From Chloroflexi bacterium GWB2_49_20 (GTDB lineage Bacteria; Chloroflexota; Anaerolineae; Anaerolineales; Villigracilaceae): a stretch of DNA of 64,000 bases. The translations under genes were made by a program, and so were the position numbers. This document shows, piece by piece, positions 7,295 to 16,138 of this stretch (the first letter of the stretch is position 1; the number at the start of each line of letters is the position of its first letter). The DNA is taken from assembly GCA_001796335.1 (NCBI GenBank), contig MGMF01000022.1, forward strand, positions 1 through 64,000. The letters run 5' to 3'. The notes under the pieces were generated by a model. That model was not told the DNA's origin. It saw only the letters and a list, made by a program, of their open reading frames with translations, and did not search any database.

Positions 7295-8953
7295 ATGTCT
7301 GAACCTCGTGTGGTGCGCGCCCCGCGCGGAACGCAACTGACTTGCAAATCCTGGCTGACCGAAGCTGCTTACCGGATGATCCAGAATAACCTGGACCCTG
7401 AAGTGGCTGAAAAGCCTGAAAACCTGGTGGTTTACGGTGGACGCGGCCAGGCAGCCCGTAATTGGGAATGTTTCGACGCCATCCTGGAATCCCTGATGGA
7501 GTTGGAAGACGACGAGACCCTGTTGGTGCAGTCAGGCAAGCCGGTGGTGGTTTTTAAATCCCATCCGGATGCACCGCGTGTGCTGATCGCCAATTCCAAC
7601 CTGGTTCCGCACTGGGCCACCTGGGAGCATTTTGATGAGCTGGCTGCCCGGGGTTTGATGATGTACGGACAGATGACAGCAGGGTCGTGGATCTACATTG
7701 GTACCCAGGGGATCTTGCAGGGTACGTATGAAACCTTTGGGGCACTGGCTAAATTAAAAGGCTGGGGTTCGCTTAAAGGGAAATTCTGTCTGACAGCTGG
7801 TCTGGGGGGTATGGGGGGTGCCCAGCCGATGGCCATCACCATGAACGAAGGGGTAGGCCTGATCGTGGAGGTGGACCCGGAACACGCCGAGCGCAGACGG
7901 GCCATTGGATATGTGGACTGCGTGGTGGATAACCTGGAAGAAGCCATGACCCTGGTGGAAGAGGCTGTCCAGCGCGAGATCCCTCGTTCGGTGGGGTTGA
8001 TCGGCAACGCTGCGGATGTCTACAGTGAGCTGGCTGGGCGTGGTGTTATCCCGGACGTGGTCACTGACCAGACCTCAGCCCACGAGGCACTGATGTACGT
8101 CCCCTCCGGGATGAGTGTGGTGGTAGCTGACGAATTACGCTTATCCAATCCTGGAGAATATAAACAACGCGCCATGGCATCCATGGCGAACCATGTACAG
8201 GCCATGCTCGATTTCAAACGCATGGGAGCAGAGGTATTTGACTATGGCAACAATATTCGCCAGCAGGCTTATAACTATGGACTGAAGGATGCCTTTGAGT
8301 TTCCGGGCTTTGTGCCGGCTTACATTCGCCCGCTGTTCTGCGAGGGTAAGGGACCTTTCCGTTGGGTGGCGCTTTCGGGCGACCCGGAGGATATCTACCG
8401 CACGGATGAAGCGGTCATGGAGTTGTTTCCAGAGGATGACCACCTGAAGCGCTGGCTGCGCATGGCGCGTGAGCGTGTACCTTTCCAGGGGCTGCCAGCG
8501 CGCATCTGCTGGTTGGGGTATGGGGAGCGTGCCAAAGCAGGCCTGAAGTTTAACGAAATGGTGGCAAATGGCACACTGAAAGCCCCCATTGTGATTGGGC
8601 GCGACCACCTGGATGCCGGGTCGGTTGCCAGCCCCAACCGGGAAACCGAAGCCATGCTGGACGGCACGGATGCCGTCTCGGATTGGCCGATCTTGAACGC
8701 CATGATCAATGCCGTTGGCGGAGCCACCTGGGTTTCCTTCCACCACGGCGGTGGGGTGGGAATTGGTTACAGCCAGCATGCCGGGCAGGTAATTGTGGCA
8801 GATGGAACCCCTGAAGCAGCCAAGAGACTGGAACGTGTTTTAACCAGTGACCCGGGCATGGGCGTGGTACGCCATGCAGATGCAGGTTATCCCGAGGCAA
8901 TTGAAGCTGCGCGCAGGCATGGCATCAAGATGCCGATGTTGAAGCAGGCTTGA
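7295..8953 (+). CDS. hutU: Urocanate hydratase
   Basis: The protein has 552 residues, the family length. It converts urocanate to 4-imidazolone-5-propionate with tightly bound NAD+, the second step of histidine breakdown. Clear family blocks are [20 protein letters not shown], the [18 protein letters not shown] and [13 protein letters not shown] region, the NAD-binding [12 protein letters not shown], and the C-terminal [17 protein letters not shown]. The start is ATG 7295 after AGGAG. No hutH, hutI or formiminoglutamate gene is nearby, so the rest of the pathway is elsewhere or missing. It probably acts in the cytosol. Confidence 0.96.
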   Translation: MSEPRVVRAPRGTQLTCKSWLTEAAYRMIQNNLDPEVAEKPENLVVYGGRGQAARNWECFDAILESLMELEDDETLLVQSGKPVVVFKSHPDAPRVLIANSNLVPHWATWEHFDELAARGLMMYGQMTAGSWIYIGTQGILQGTYETFGALAKLKGWGSLKGKFCLTAGLGGMGGAQPMAITMNEGVGLIVEVDPEHAERRRAIGYVDCVVDNLEEAMTLVEEAVQREIPRSVGLIGNAADVYSELAGRGVIPDVVTDQTSAHEALMYVPSGMSVVVADELRLSNPGEYKQRAMASMANHVQAMLDFKRMGAEVFDYGNNIRQQAYNYGLKDAFEFPGFVPAYIRPLFCEGKGPFRWVALSGDPEDIYRTDEAVMELFPEDDHLKRWLRMARERVPFQGLPARICWLGYGERAKAGLKFNEMVANGTLKAPIVIGRDHLDAGSVASPNRETEAMLDGTDAVSDWPILNAMINAVGGATWVSFHHGGGVGIGYSQHAGQVIVADGTPEAAKRLERVLTSDPGMGVVRHADAGYPEAIEAARRHGIKMPMLKQA

Positions 8954-9058
8954 TGCCAGGAGGTTACCATTTTAGACTGCTTTCGTAGAGCCATTTTTTT
9001 GCAGGAAACCGGATTGATTCATTTCAAGAGAATTGTCCTTTAAAGCAAGGAGAAGAAT

Positions 9059-9661
9059 ATGCGCAGAACTGGATGGGTTTACGCGACTTTGTTGTTGTTG
9101 AGCGCATGTTCGATCTTTAGTTCGGAGACAGCCACACCGGTACCCACAATATCTCCTACACCGGATGCTGTCAGAGAGGAAGAGCGAGTTTATGCCGCTT
9201 TGATCGAAGCACAATACCCGGCTGATATGCTGATTATTATGGACCAGACTCAAACCAATGTTCTTGATCTGGCCTCAACGGAGACCTACCAGAAGGTCGA
9301 GGAAGCTTTGCAGAATTTATCGGCGGAAACACTGACTGATTTTAAAGCCCGAAATGATAGCTCTTATCCTCTGCGGGCCAGCATGGCACTAGGAGTCCGC
9401 TACCTTTTATTTTCCCAAAAAGACAAGCAGGAACTTTTCCAGGTTAACCAAAGCGGTTGGGATGTGTTTTACAATCGCTATCCTGGGGCGCCGGGCATCA
9501 TGACGCTATCGCGGGTTGGTTTTAATAAGCAAATGGACCAGGCCCTGGTTTACCTGGGCATCCAGAGTCACTGGCTGGCGGGCTCAGGGAATTTTTTCCT
9601 GCTTAACAAGGTCAATGGAAGCTGGGTGATCGACGAGCAGGTGATGACCTGGGTTTCGTGA
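9059..9661 (+). CDS. Predicted lipoprotein of unknown function
   Basis: The protein has 200 residues with a lipoprotein signal (RTGWVYATLLLLSAC, cleavage before Cys near residue 17) and a Ser/Thr/Pro-rich linker (ETATPVPTISPTP). The rest is soluble and mixed alpha/beta, with no motif I recognise, and ends in GSWVIDEQVMTWVS. AAGGAGAAG precedes the ATG. It lies 105 bp after hutU, possibly in the same transcript but with no obvious link. A cell-surface location is inferred from the lipobox. Confidence 0.75.
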   Translation: MRRTGWVYATLLLLSACSIFSSETATPVPTISPTPDAVREEERVYAALIEAQYPADMLIIMDQTQTNVLDLASTETYQKVEEALQNLSAETLTDFKARNDSSYPLRASMALGVRYLLFSQKDKQELFQVNQSGWDVFYNRYPGAPGIMTLSRVGFNKQMDQALVYLGIQSHWLAGSGNFFLLNKVNGSWVIDEQVMTWVS

Positions 9662-10021
9662 TCAGGGTTGAATCCAACCAAGAATATTTTTCTGGATGAT
9701 GAAAGGATGGGGGAAATAGCAGCAAGAATGTTGGGTTTCGCTTAGGTAAAATCAGAAAAGGATGATTGACGGGTCCGCTCTACCCAACCTACCATACTGA
9801 TAGCAAGAATAATGTCCCGATGGTTTTCTCAATCGTCAGGGTTTTTTCAACGCGAACCTTCGGGATGCTTATGGAAATCGAGAAGTTTGAATATATTTAT
9901 CTTAATATAAATAATATTAACTTTATTATTGACAAATACAAATTATTGAATATAATATTTATATAATTCAAGCCTTGAATTCGATTATTGTATGCATTAA
10001 TACGAACAAACAGGATATTTC
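9662..10021. other. AT-rich intergenic region
   Basis: About 360 bp hold no gene I can support. The first half has no visible structure. From about 9880 the sequence becomes very AT-rich and contains the promoter at 9929-9956. A 66-codon open frame at 9766-9966 has no ribosome-binding site and an implausible composition. Confidence 0.6.
9929..9956 (+). promoter_or_regulatory. Consensus sigma-70-type promoter for MFS gene
   Basis: TTGACA (9929-9934) is separated by 16 bp from TATAAT (9951-9956), a full consensus match on both boxes. A second TATAAT lies at 9962-9967. It sits in an AT-rich stretch that may act as an UP element, about 60 bp before the MFS start. Confidence 0.8.
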
Positions 10022-11287
10022 ATGGAAAAAACAAGCAGAGCTCCCCTTTTGACAAGGACATTGGTCATCCTGTTATTCAGCATGATCATGGCCAATATCG
10101 GTGGGCAGATGTATGGGCCGCTCCTGCCGCTTTATGTGCAGGATCTGGGCGCCAATATCAACCAGATCGGCATCTTTTTCACCCTTTCGATGATCGCACC
10201 CCTGCTGTTCCAGATCATGGGAGGTTGGATCTCGGATGCCATCGGGCGCGTGCAGGCCATTGCCATTGGCAGCCTGGCCGGGCTGGTGGGGTATGTTGTA
10301 TTTACGATCGCCCCGTCCTGGTGGTGGCTGCTGCTGGCTGTCACCGGGGTTTCCATGGCGTCTTCATTTGTAGGCCCCAGTTTCAATGCCTTTGTGGCGG
10401 AAGAATCGTCCGAGGCTACCCGGGGTAAGGTGTTTGGGGTTGTGCAGGGAATTTTTCTGGTGGTGGGCGTGATCGGAGCCCCGCTGGGAGGTTTTCTGGC
10501 AGATACATACGGTTTTCGCCTGATGTTTGGTGTGGGTGCCGTCCTGTACGGGATCGCTACTGTTGTTCGTATCCTGGTGGCGCGTAGAGTCCGACAGGAA
10601 CAGAAAACGCCGACGGTTAAGCCCAGCCTTGGGCACTTGAAGACCACTCTTCTGTCAGTCATCGGCCTGCTGACAGCGGGAGGTCTGGTGACCTGGATCT
10701 TCATATCCGATGGGGTGGGGGATACCACTTTTAATATGGTCGGGCAGCTCTTCCCGCTGTATTTGAATAATATTGTTGGCATCAGCATGACCCAACTTGG
10801 CACCTTGGGAGCAATTGCCTCGGTTTCTACCATGGCATTCATTTATCTGGGCGGAATGCTCTCGGATAAATTTGGTGAGCGGATGGGAATCGTACTGGGC
10901 AACATCCTGATGGGTGCCGCTATTTTTATCATGCTCAACGTAACCACCTATGTTTACTTCATAGCTGCCTGGATCCTGTTGGGAATCGGCCAAGCGCTGG
11001 TGGGACCGGCCTATAACTCGCTGATCTCCAAGGCGGTCCCGGAAAAAATGCGCGGGACTGCCTTCGGTTTCTTTTCCAGCAGTATAGGTGTGTTTTCACT
11101 GCCGATGCCTTATATTGGCACACTTTTGTGGGAGAATTTTGGCCCCAAAGTACCGTTTTATGTACCACTGGTGGCATTGGTGATGATGCTGCCGGTGATC
11201 TGGATTAAGTTTCGCCTGCCAAAAACAGACAAGACCAGCCCACCGGATGTTCTAGCGGTGGCCGAGCCTGTGGCTCCAAATAGTTGA
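10022..11287 (+). CDS. MFS transporter
   Basis: The protein has 421 residues with 12 predicted membrane spans and MFS signatures: the loop 2-3 motif GGWISDAIGRVQAIAIG and the related GGMLSDKFGERMGIVLG in the second half. The first half contains a typical exporter-like motif C region (GVVQGIFLVVGVIGAPLGGF). It is probably a drug or small-solute exporter; the substrate is unknown. The only Shine-Dalgarno-like sequence is AGGATATTTC. A consensus promoter precedes the gene and a hairpin terminator follows. Confidence 0.88.
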   Translation: MEKTSRAPLLTRTLVILLFSMIMANIGGQMYGPLLPLYVQDLGANINQIGIFFTLSMIAPLLFQIMGGWISDAIGRVQAIAIGSLAGLVGYVVFTIAPSWWWLLLAVTGVSMASSFVGPSFNAFVAEESSEATRGKVFGVVQGIFLVVGVIGAPLGGFLADTYGFRLMFGVGAVLYGIATVVRILVARRVRQEQKTPTVKPSLGHLKTTLLSVIGLLTAGGLVTWIFISDGVGDTTFNMVGQLFPLYLNNIVGISMTQLGTLGAIASVSTMAFIYLGGMLSDKFGERMGIVLGNILMGAAIFIMLNVTTYVYFIAAWILLGIGQALVGPAYNSLISKAVPEKMRGTAFGFFSSSIGVFSLPMPYIGTLLWENFGPKVPFYVPLVALVMMLPVIWIKFRLPKTDKTSPPDVLAVAEPVAPNS

Positions 11288-11306
11288 ACACCCAGGGTTA
11301 GGGTGA

Positions 11307-11338
11307 TAGGGCGGCCTGCCAAGGTCGCTCTATTTGTT
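11307..11338 (+). terminator. Hairpin terminator after MFS gene
   Basis: TAGGGCGGCCT (11307-11317) pairs fully with AGGTCGCTCTA (11322-11332), with two G-U pairs, around the loop GCCA. TTTGTTT follows. The core AGGGCGGYCTGC is repeated in the terminator at 14316. Confidence 0.75.
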
Positions 11339-11482
11339 TAATAAATCCTTGTCAGAATAACTTCTGAAGTCCATAATTGGATAAACCCAATGTCCCCTTT
11401 GCCATGATTTCCCGACTTACTTATAGAGCTCAAAACCCAAAAACCCTGCAGGAAATCGGGAATACGATCGGAAAGGAAATTT

Positions 11483-12058
11483 ATGGCAGAAAACAGTATC
11501 GCATTGAAATCCAAACAGACCGAACAAGAGTCAGAAGAATTGAGAATAATTAAAGCTGTCAGACAGGATCCCAAGGAGTTTGGCGAGTTGTACAAACTGT
11601 ATGTGGAACAAGTCTTCAGGTACCTCTACAGCCGGCTTGGCAATGTGCACGAAGCCGAAGATGTAACCGCCCAGACTTTTTTGGCAGCCTTTGAAGCTTT
11701 TGACAGATTTCGGCAGGATGGACACCTGGCTCCCTGGTTATTTGGCATCGCCCGAAATAAAGCGACGGATCACTTTCGTAAACGGAAGAATTCAGCACCT
11801 ATTGAAGACGCAGAAAACATTCCCGTCGTAGAAGACCCTTTGGTTGGTGTAATTCAATCCGAGCAAGCGATGTCCCTGGCCAATCTCATCCAGGAATTGT
11901 CTGAAGATGAGCACGAACTGCTGCGCTTACGTTTCCTGGTTGAGATGAGTTTCCCAGAAATTGCCCATTTATTGCAGCGCAATGAAGAAGCTGTCAAAAA
12001 ATCCATCTACCGGTTGCTGGCACGGTTACATAGCCAGTTGGAGGTTTCAAATGAATGA
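11483..12058 (+). CDS. ECF-type RNA polymerase sigma factor
   Basis: The protein has 191 residues. Region 2 contains FGELYKLYVEQVFRYLYSRL and EDVTAQTFLAAFE, then PWLFGIARNKATDHFRKRK. Region 4 contains LSEDEHELLRLRFL and SFPEIAHLLQRNEEAVKKSI. This is a sigma-70 group 4 (ECF) factor. It overlaps the next gene by 8 bp (the ATG at 12051 lies before its TGA at 12056-12058), so the two are translationally coupled. The partner encodes a membrane anti-sigma-like protein. A GGAAAGGAA ribosome-binding site precedes the start. Confidence 0.92.
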   Translation: MAENSIALKSKQTEQESEELRIIKAVRQDPKEFGELYKLYVEQVFRYLYSRLGNVHEAEDVTAQTFLAAFEAFDRFRQDGHLAPWLFGIARNKATDHFRKRKNSAPIEDAENIPVVEDPLVGVIQSEQAMSLANLIQELSEDEHELLRLRFLVEMSFPEIAHLLQRNEEAVKKSIYRLLARLHSQLEVSNE

Positions 12059-14288
12059 ATGGAATTCAAGCCCCAAGTTTGAAGAGGAAGTTCGTCAATC
12101 TTTCGGAGTACCTGAGATCCGCTCTGAATTTGTTGACCAAGTGTACAGTGATTTAATGCATCGTGCGGATGCAAAGTCTCGAAAATCTCGTCCTTTCTTT
12201 AGATTGCGACCTGTATGGACTATTGCTCTCGCGATTCTTTCTCTGGTGATCATCGGCACTCTGGTGATCGGTCCGCAACGCGTCTACGCGGCTGTAGCGC
12301 AACTCTTTGGTTATATACCGGGCGTGGGAATTGTCGATCAAAGCAGTCCCATCCGCATGTTATCCGAACCGGTCAGCCTTACGCGCGATGGGATCACTGT
12401 TTCTGTCAACCAAGCCATCCTCATTGCTGCAGAAACGCGTCTGGATTTTGGTGTTTCCGGTGTTCCGTTGTCAGCTTATCCGCAGGGAGAAGCGGTTACC
12501 GGCTGCGTCGAACCGCTGTATCTGCGACTGCCGGATGGCACAAGAATGGATGTGAGTTCCCCTGTTCCTGCCAACGTGAATAAAGCCACCTTCGTTCTGC
12601 CATGCATTTTCAATACGCTTCCTGGAACAGTTCCGACCGATTGGGAACTACCTCTTCATTTTGTGGCTGCTCCCCCGGACACGACCATCTTGCCAGTCAT
12701 AGATGTAACCCCACAAGTTAATCCTACGAGTATTGCAACAGTGTCCGATAACGGAACACATACAGTAGATATTTCATCCAATGCTGCTGTGTCTGTGGAA
12801 AAGATCATTGAGACCGAGGATGGTTATATTTTGCTGGGATCAGTACGCGCAAACATTCCTGAAGGAAGCTGGCTTCAAATCACTGGCCCTGCCATTATCC
12901 ATGATGCGGATGACAAGAAAGTGAGTTATTCGTTTCCCAACGACGTTCAGCCATTGGATGACCCCAGCCTCAACCAGGGTGGATTCGCCTGGGTCATGCA
13001 GATCAAGGGTGCGGGAGTGACGTTCCCTCTAACCATCCGCTTTTCCGGGGTAATCATTTCGCAGGTAGACTCGCAAGCTTTAGCTAAAACAACAATTAAT
13101 GTCGGGACGAATCCTCAACCCGAACAGGTATGGGAGCTCAATCAGGATGTTCAGTTGGCTGGTCATACAGTACGATTGATTTCGGTCACAGCCACAAGGG
13201 ATGGATATTTCTTTCGCATCGACCCGGGAACCAACCTGAGTGGCGTGAGTGTTCAAATTGAGGGTTATCAGGCAATGGGTGGTGGCGGGGGTGGAACCTG
13301 GCAAGGGGCATTCAATACCAGCCTGGTATACAGCGAATTGCCCAAAGGTCAACTCATCTTGCTCTTCACAAACCCACTTTCAGCCAGTCCCACCGAAACC
13401 TGGCAAGGGCAGTGGCAACCTGAGGTCGTTCGCGAATTTTCTCTGATTCCTGGCTCTTCTGCAACCTGCTTGAATGCTGATACGTTCCTGACATTGAACC
13501 CATTGCCAGCGGGATTGGATGGCAGGATGGTGGTCACCCAATTGAACCCGCAGCTTCAAATCGTGCTGGCAGGGATGGATGGCAGCCAGCAACAGGTAAT
13601 TGCACCAGGCAACGGCCGGGCTGCACTCACGCAGGACGGTACCCGCCTGGCATATTCCACCGCTGAGGGTATTGTGATCCAGGACCTGACGGGTGGAAAG
13701 TCCACAGTGGTGACTGGTATCTTTGGGCGGGAACTGCACTGGTCGCCGGGTGGAAGTCAAATTGCCTATGTGAATTCGGTTGATATAAATGGTGTGTTCG
13801 TGATCGACACCAATGGCAAGAATCAGAAACAACTCTCAAATCTGGGGTATGAATCCATTGCAGGCTGGTCGCCAGACGGATCCAAACTTTATTACGCAAT
13901 CCCTGGCTCGAGCGGAGATGGCTTCCTATTGCGTTCGGTGGAGTTAAGTTCTGGAAATACCCAGGATTTGTTCGTGCTGGAAAACTCTTCCCGCAAAGCG
14001 CCGATGCCGTCTGTATCACCCGATGGCAAGTGGATTGCCTATCGAGCCAGCGATAACAGCAGCCTTTATATTAAAGGCTTGGATGGAAGCCCGGCACGCC
14101 TGTTACTTGATAACCCGGCCACAGCGATCAACGGCATTGTTTGGGATGGGGAAAGCCACTTGTTGGGTGTGAGCTTGATCACACCGGAATATCCGGAAGG
14201 TGAGATCATCTTAATCACACCTGATAGTTGCGAAACCTATCGGCTTCCTGGTCTGAGCGGCGAACTGGATGGGGTGTTCATCCCCTAG
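12051..14288 (+). CDS. Membrane anti-sigma-like protein with beta-propeller domain
   Basis: The protein has 745 residues. A cytoplasmic N-terminus of about 53 residues (FEEEVRQSFGVPEIRSEFVD) precedes one membrane span at 54-74, then a DUF4179-like extracytoplasmic beta region (QRVYAAVAQLFGYIPGVGIV). From about residue 475 a TolB/PD40-type propeller follows, with repeats such as LHWSPGGSQIAYVN, AGWSPDGSKLYYAI and VSPDGKWIAYRA. Translational coupling to the ECF gene makes it the likely anti-sigma factor, with a sensor outside. No ASD/zinc-finger motif (HxxxCxxC) is present, so the cytoplasmic binding mode is unknown. Confidence 0.8.
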   Translation: MNEWNSSPKFEEEVRQSFGVPEIRSEFVDQVYSDLMHRADAKSRKSRPFFRLRPVWTIALAILSLVIIGTLVIGPQRVYAAVAQLFGYIPGVGIVDQSSPIRMLSEPVSLTRDGITVSVNQAILIAAETRLDFGVSGVPLSAYPQGEAVTGCVEPLYLRLPDGTRMDVSSPVPANVNKATFVLPCIFNTLPGTVPTDWELPLHFVAAPPDTTILPVIDVTPQVNPTSIATVSDNGTHTVDISSNAAVSVEKIIETEDGYILLGSVRANIPEGSWLQITGPAIIHDADDKKVSYSFPNDVQPLDDPSLNQGGFAWVMQIKGAGVTFPLTIRFSGVIISQVDSQALAKTTINVGTNPQPEQVWELNQDVQLAGHTVRLISVTATRDGYFFRIDPGTNLSGVSVQIEGYQAMGGGGGGTWQGAFNTSLVYSELPKGQLILLFTNPLSASPTETWQGQWQPEVVREFSLIPGSSATCLNADTFLTLNPLPAGLDGRMVVTQLNPQLQIVLAGMDGSQQQVIAPGNGRAALTQDGTRLAYSTAEGIVIQDLTGGKSTVVTGIFGRELHWSPGGSQIAYVNSVDINGVFVIDTNGKNQKQLSNLGYESIAGWSPDGSKLYYAIPGSSGDGFLLRSVELSSGNTQDLFVLENSSRKAPMPSVSPDGKWIAYRASDNSSLYIKGLDGSPARLLLDNPATAINGIVWDGESHLLGVSLITPEYPEGEIILITPDSCETYRLPGLSGELDGVFIP

Positions 14289-14315
14289 CCTATTTAAATA
14301 ACATATAGTGAGAGC

Positions 14316-14349
14316 AAAAGGGCGGTCTGCAAAGGCCGTCCTTTTATTT
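14316..14349 (+). terminator. Rho-independent terminator after the anti-sigma gene
   Basis: AAAAGGGCGGTCT (14316-14328) pairs fully with AGGCCGTCCTTTT (14333-14345), with two wobble pairs, around a GCAA tetraloop. TTTTATTT follows. It closely resembles the terminator at 11307. Confidence 0.9.
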
Positions 14350-14439
14350 CAGAGGAGGGTTTACCATTTTTTTTGAGTGCAAATCAGTGTGCCTCAACAC
14401 CTGAAGGAGCGAAGGTGACTGTCATCCGAAATATTGGCT

Positions 14440-14445
14440 TATAAT
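14440..14445 (+). promoter_or_regulatory. -10 box abutting the GNAT gene (leaderless start)
   Basis: TATAAT ends 7 bp before the ATG at 14453 and no Shine-Dalgarno lies between. Transcription would start at or next to the A of ATG, giving a leaderless mRNA. Confidence 0.6.
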
Positions 14446-14452
14446 TGGATTT

Positions 14453-15448
14453 ATGTCTGCCATTACCCAATCATTTTTGAGCGAGACACCCCAACTACGA
14501 CCTCTTAATATCATGCGTGACCTGCCGCGCGTGGCGGACCTGGTGGAGACCTGTTTTTCAGACACGATGGATGCCGAAGGTCAGCGCTTCGTTCAACAAA
14601 TGCGCCGGGCCGGGCAGGATAACCGCTTTTTACACTGGGCAACCAACGCGGTGGAAAGCACCTCCATGCCGCTTTCGGGTTATGTCTGGGAAGAATCCGG
14701 GTCCCTGGTGGGCAACGTCAGCCTGATCCCCTTCCGATACCAGGGACGAAAGATCTACCTGATCGCCAATGTTGCTGTTCATCCGGATCAACGGCGCAGA
14801 GGCATTGCCCGCCACCTAACGGAAATTGCCCTGGAGCACACCTGGAAACGCAAGGCGGAAGCCACCTGGCTGCACGTGCGCGATGACAACCCGGGAGCAA
14901 TACAGCTTTACAAGGACCTGGGTTTTCAGGAACGAGCCCGAAGAACTCAATGGCAGGCCACACCGGACAGGAACCTGTCCAATGGAAATCTCGAATTTGA
15001 CATCAGAAACCGCCTGGCAGATCAATGGCCACAGCAAAAGGAGTGGTTGCAAAGACTCTACCCGGATGAATTGTCCTGGTATCAGTCCATGCCCTGGATC
15101 CGATTTCGCCCCGGGCTGCTACCAGCCTTATACCGCCTTTTCATGGAAGCTGAGACACGCACCTGGACAGTCTCCAATTCTTCCAGGTTGTTGGCTGCAA
15201 TCTCCTGGTTGGCGAGTTTTGGCCGTAGCGAACATCTGTGGATTGCCTTGCCTGAGAATGAAGAGGAACGCGCCCTGACAGCCTTGCTGATGCATGTCCG
15301 CCGGGCGCTGGCAGGACGTGAGTCTTTGTCCCTGGAGCTGCCTGGCGGGGTGGCTGTGGATGCCATGCAGGCTGCCGGTTTTAAAGCGCGCCGAACATTG
15401 ATCTGGATGCGGGCTGATAAAACTTCTGGGACAGTTATGCGTAAATAA
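14453..15448 (+). CDS. GNAT-family N-acetyltransferase
   Basis: The protein has 331 residues. The GNAT core occupies about residues 15-170: LIANVAVHPDQRRRGIARHL is the acetyl-CoA-binding motif A (R/Q-x-x-G-x-A) and NPGAIQLYKDLGFQERAR is motif B. A second, weaker GNAT-like half follows (AALYRLFMEAETRTWTV...LPGGVAVDAMQAAGF), so it may be a tandem or degenerate double GNAT. The substrate is unknown. The gene has a leaderless-type promoter and no ribosome-binding site. Confidence 0.85.
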   Translation: MSAITQSFLSETPQLRPLNIMRDLPRVADLVETCFSDTMDAEGQRFVQQMRRAGQDNRFLHWATNAVESTSMPLSGYVWEESGSLVGNVSLIPFRYQGRKIYLIANVAVHPDQRRRGIARHLTEIALEHTWKRKAEATWLHVRDDNPGAIQLYKDLGFQERARRTQWQATPDRNLSNGNLEFDIRNRLADQWPQQKEWLQRLYPDELSWYQSMPWIRFRPGLLPALYRLFMEAETRTWTVSNSSRLLAAISWLASFGRSEHLWIALPENEEERALTALLMHVRRALAGRESLSLELPGGVAVDAMQAAGFKARRTLIWMRADKTSGTVMRK

Positions 15449-15542
15449 AGTAATCTGATGCTGCATGGTATATTCAGGTGGATGATTTTTCTGCCCTATA
15501 GGATATACTGAATTAAATATAATCCTTTATATGGAGGTAGTC

Positions 15543-15932
15543 ATGACACGTTTTTTATTACGATGGGTGATCAATGCGGTGGCTTTATTTGCAGCCATTT
15601 ACATCGTCGGAGGTATTGACTTTATAGGAAACTGGGCGGGGATCCTCTGGCTGGCTTTGATCTTCGGACTGGTCAATGCCATCCTGCGGCCTTTGCTCAA
15701 GTTCTTCTCTTTACCGTTGATCATCCTGACACTGGGTTTGTTCAGCCTGGTGATCAATACTTTCCTGTTCTGGTTGACCAGCGTGCTCGGGACTTTATTC
15801 AGCCTGAACCTGGTCATTCAGCCCCCGGTGCTGTGGAATGCCTTCCTGGGTGGTTTGGTCGTCAGCCTGGTGAGTGTATTCCTGAGCCTGGTTTTGAAAG
15901 ATGAACTGAAAGGCAAAAAACGACGACATTGA
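15543..15932 (+). CDS. Phage holin family 4 (YvlD-like) membrane protein
   Basis: The protein has 129 residues and four hydrophobic spans. The family pattern is LALIFGLVNAILRPLLKFFSLPLIILTLG, split here around residues 40-68, with a basic tail (KDELKGKKRRH). Members of PF04020 are usually chromosomal membrane proteins of unknown role rather than true holins. I chose ATG 15543 because GGAGG at 15533-15537 precedes it; an ATG at 15531 overlaps that site. It is monocistronic, with a terminator downstream. Confidence 0.85.
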   Translation: MTRFLLRWVINAVALFAAIYIVGGIDFIGNWAGILWLALIFGLVNAILRPLLKFFSLPLIILTLGLFSLVINTFLFWLTSVLGTLFSLNLVIQPPVLWNAFLGGLVVSLVSVFLSLVLKDELKGKKRRH

Positions 15933-15978
15933 GAGTTATTTTGAACATCCGCTTCATGTTTTTGTAAAGAAGGAATAA

Positions 15979-16014
15979 AATACTGGGAGGCCGTATGGTC
16001 TCCCAGTATTTTGT
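15979..16014. terminator. Bidirectional hairpin terminator
   Basis: AATACTGGGAG (15979-15989) pairs perfectly with CTCCCAGTATT (16000-16010), and TTTTG follows on the plus strand. An A-run upstream gives U's on the other strand. It separates the holin-like gene from the convergent P1 peptidase. Confidence 0.88.
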
Positions 16015-16138
16015 TAATCTCCAGTGGATGATGGTTGTAAAATGAAAGGCGACGGGAAAGAAACCCGCCCTGCCTGTTGATCAATACGATGACATTGGTA
16101 AATCGCCAGATCAGCAACCCCATCCTTTTAACCTGGCT

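Noticed and set aside
9766-9966. 66-codon open frame in the AT-rich gap before the MFS gene
   Set aside because: No ribosome-binding site, low-complexity Ile/Asn-rich composition, and it overlaps the promoter.
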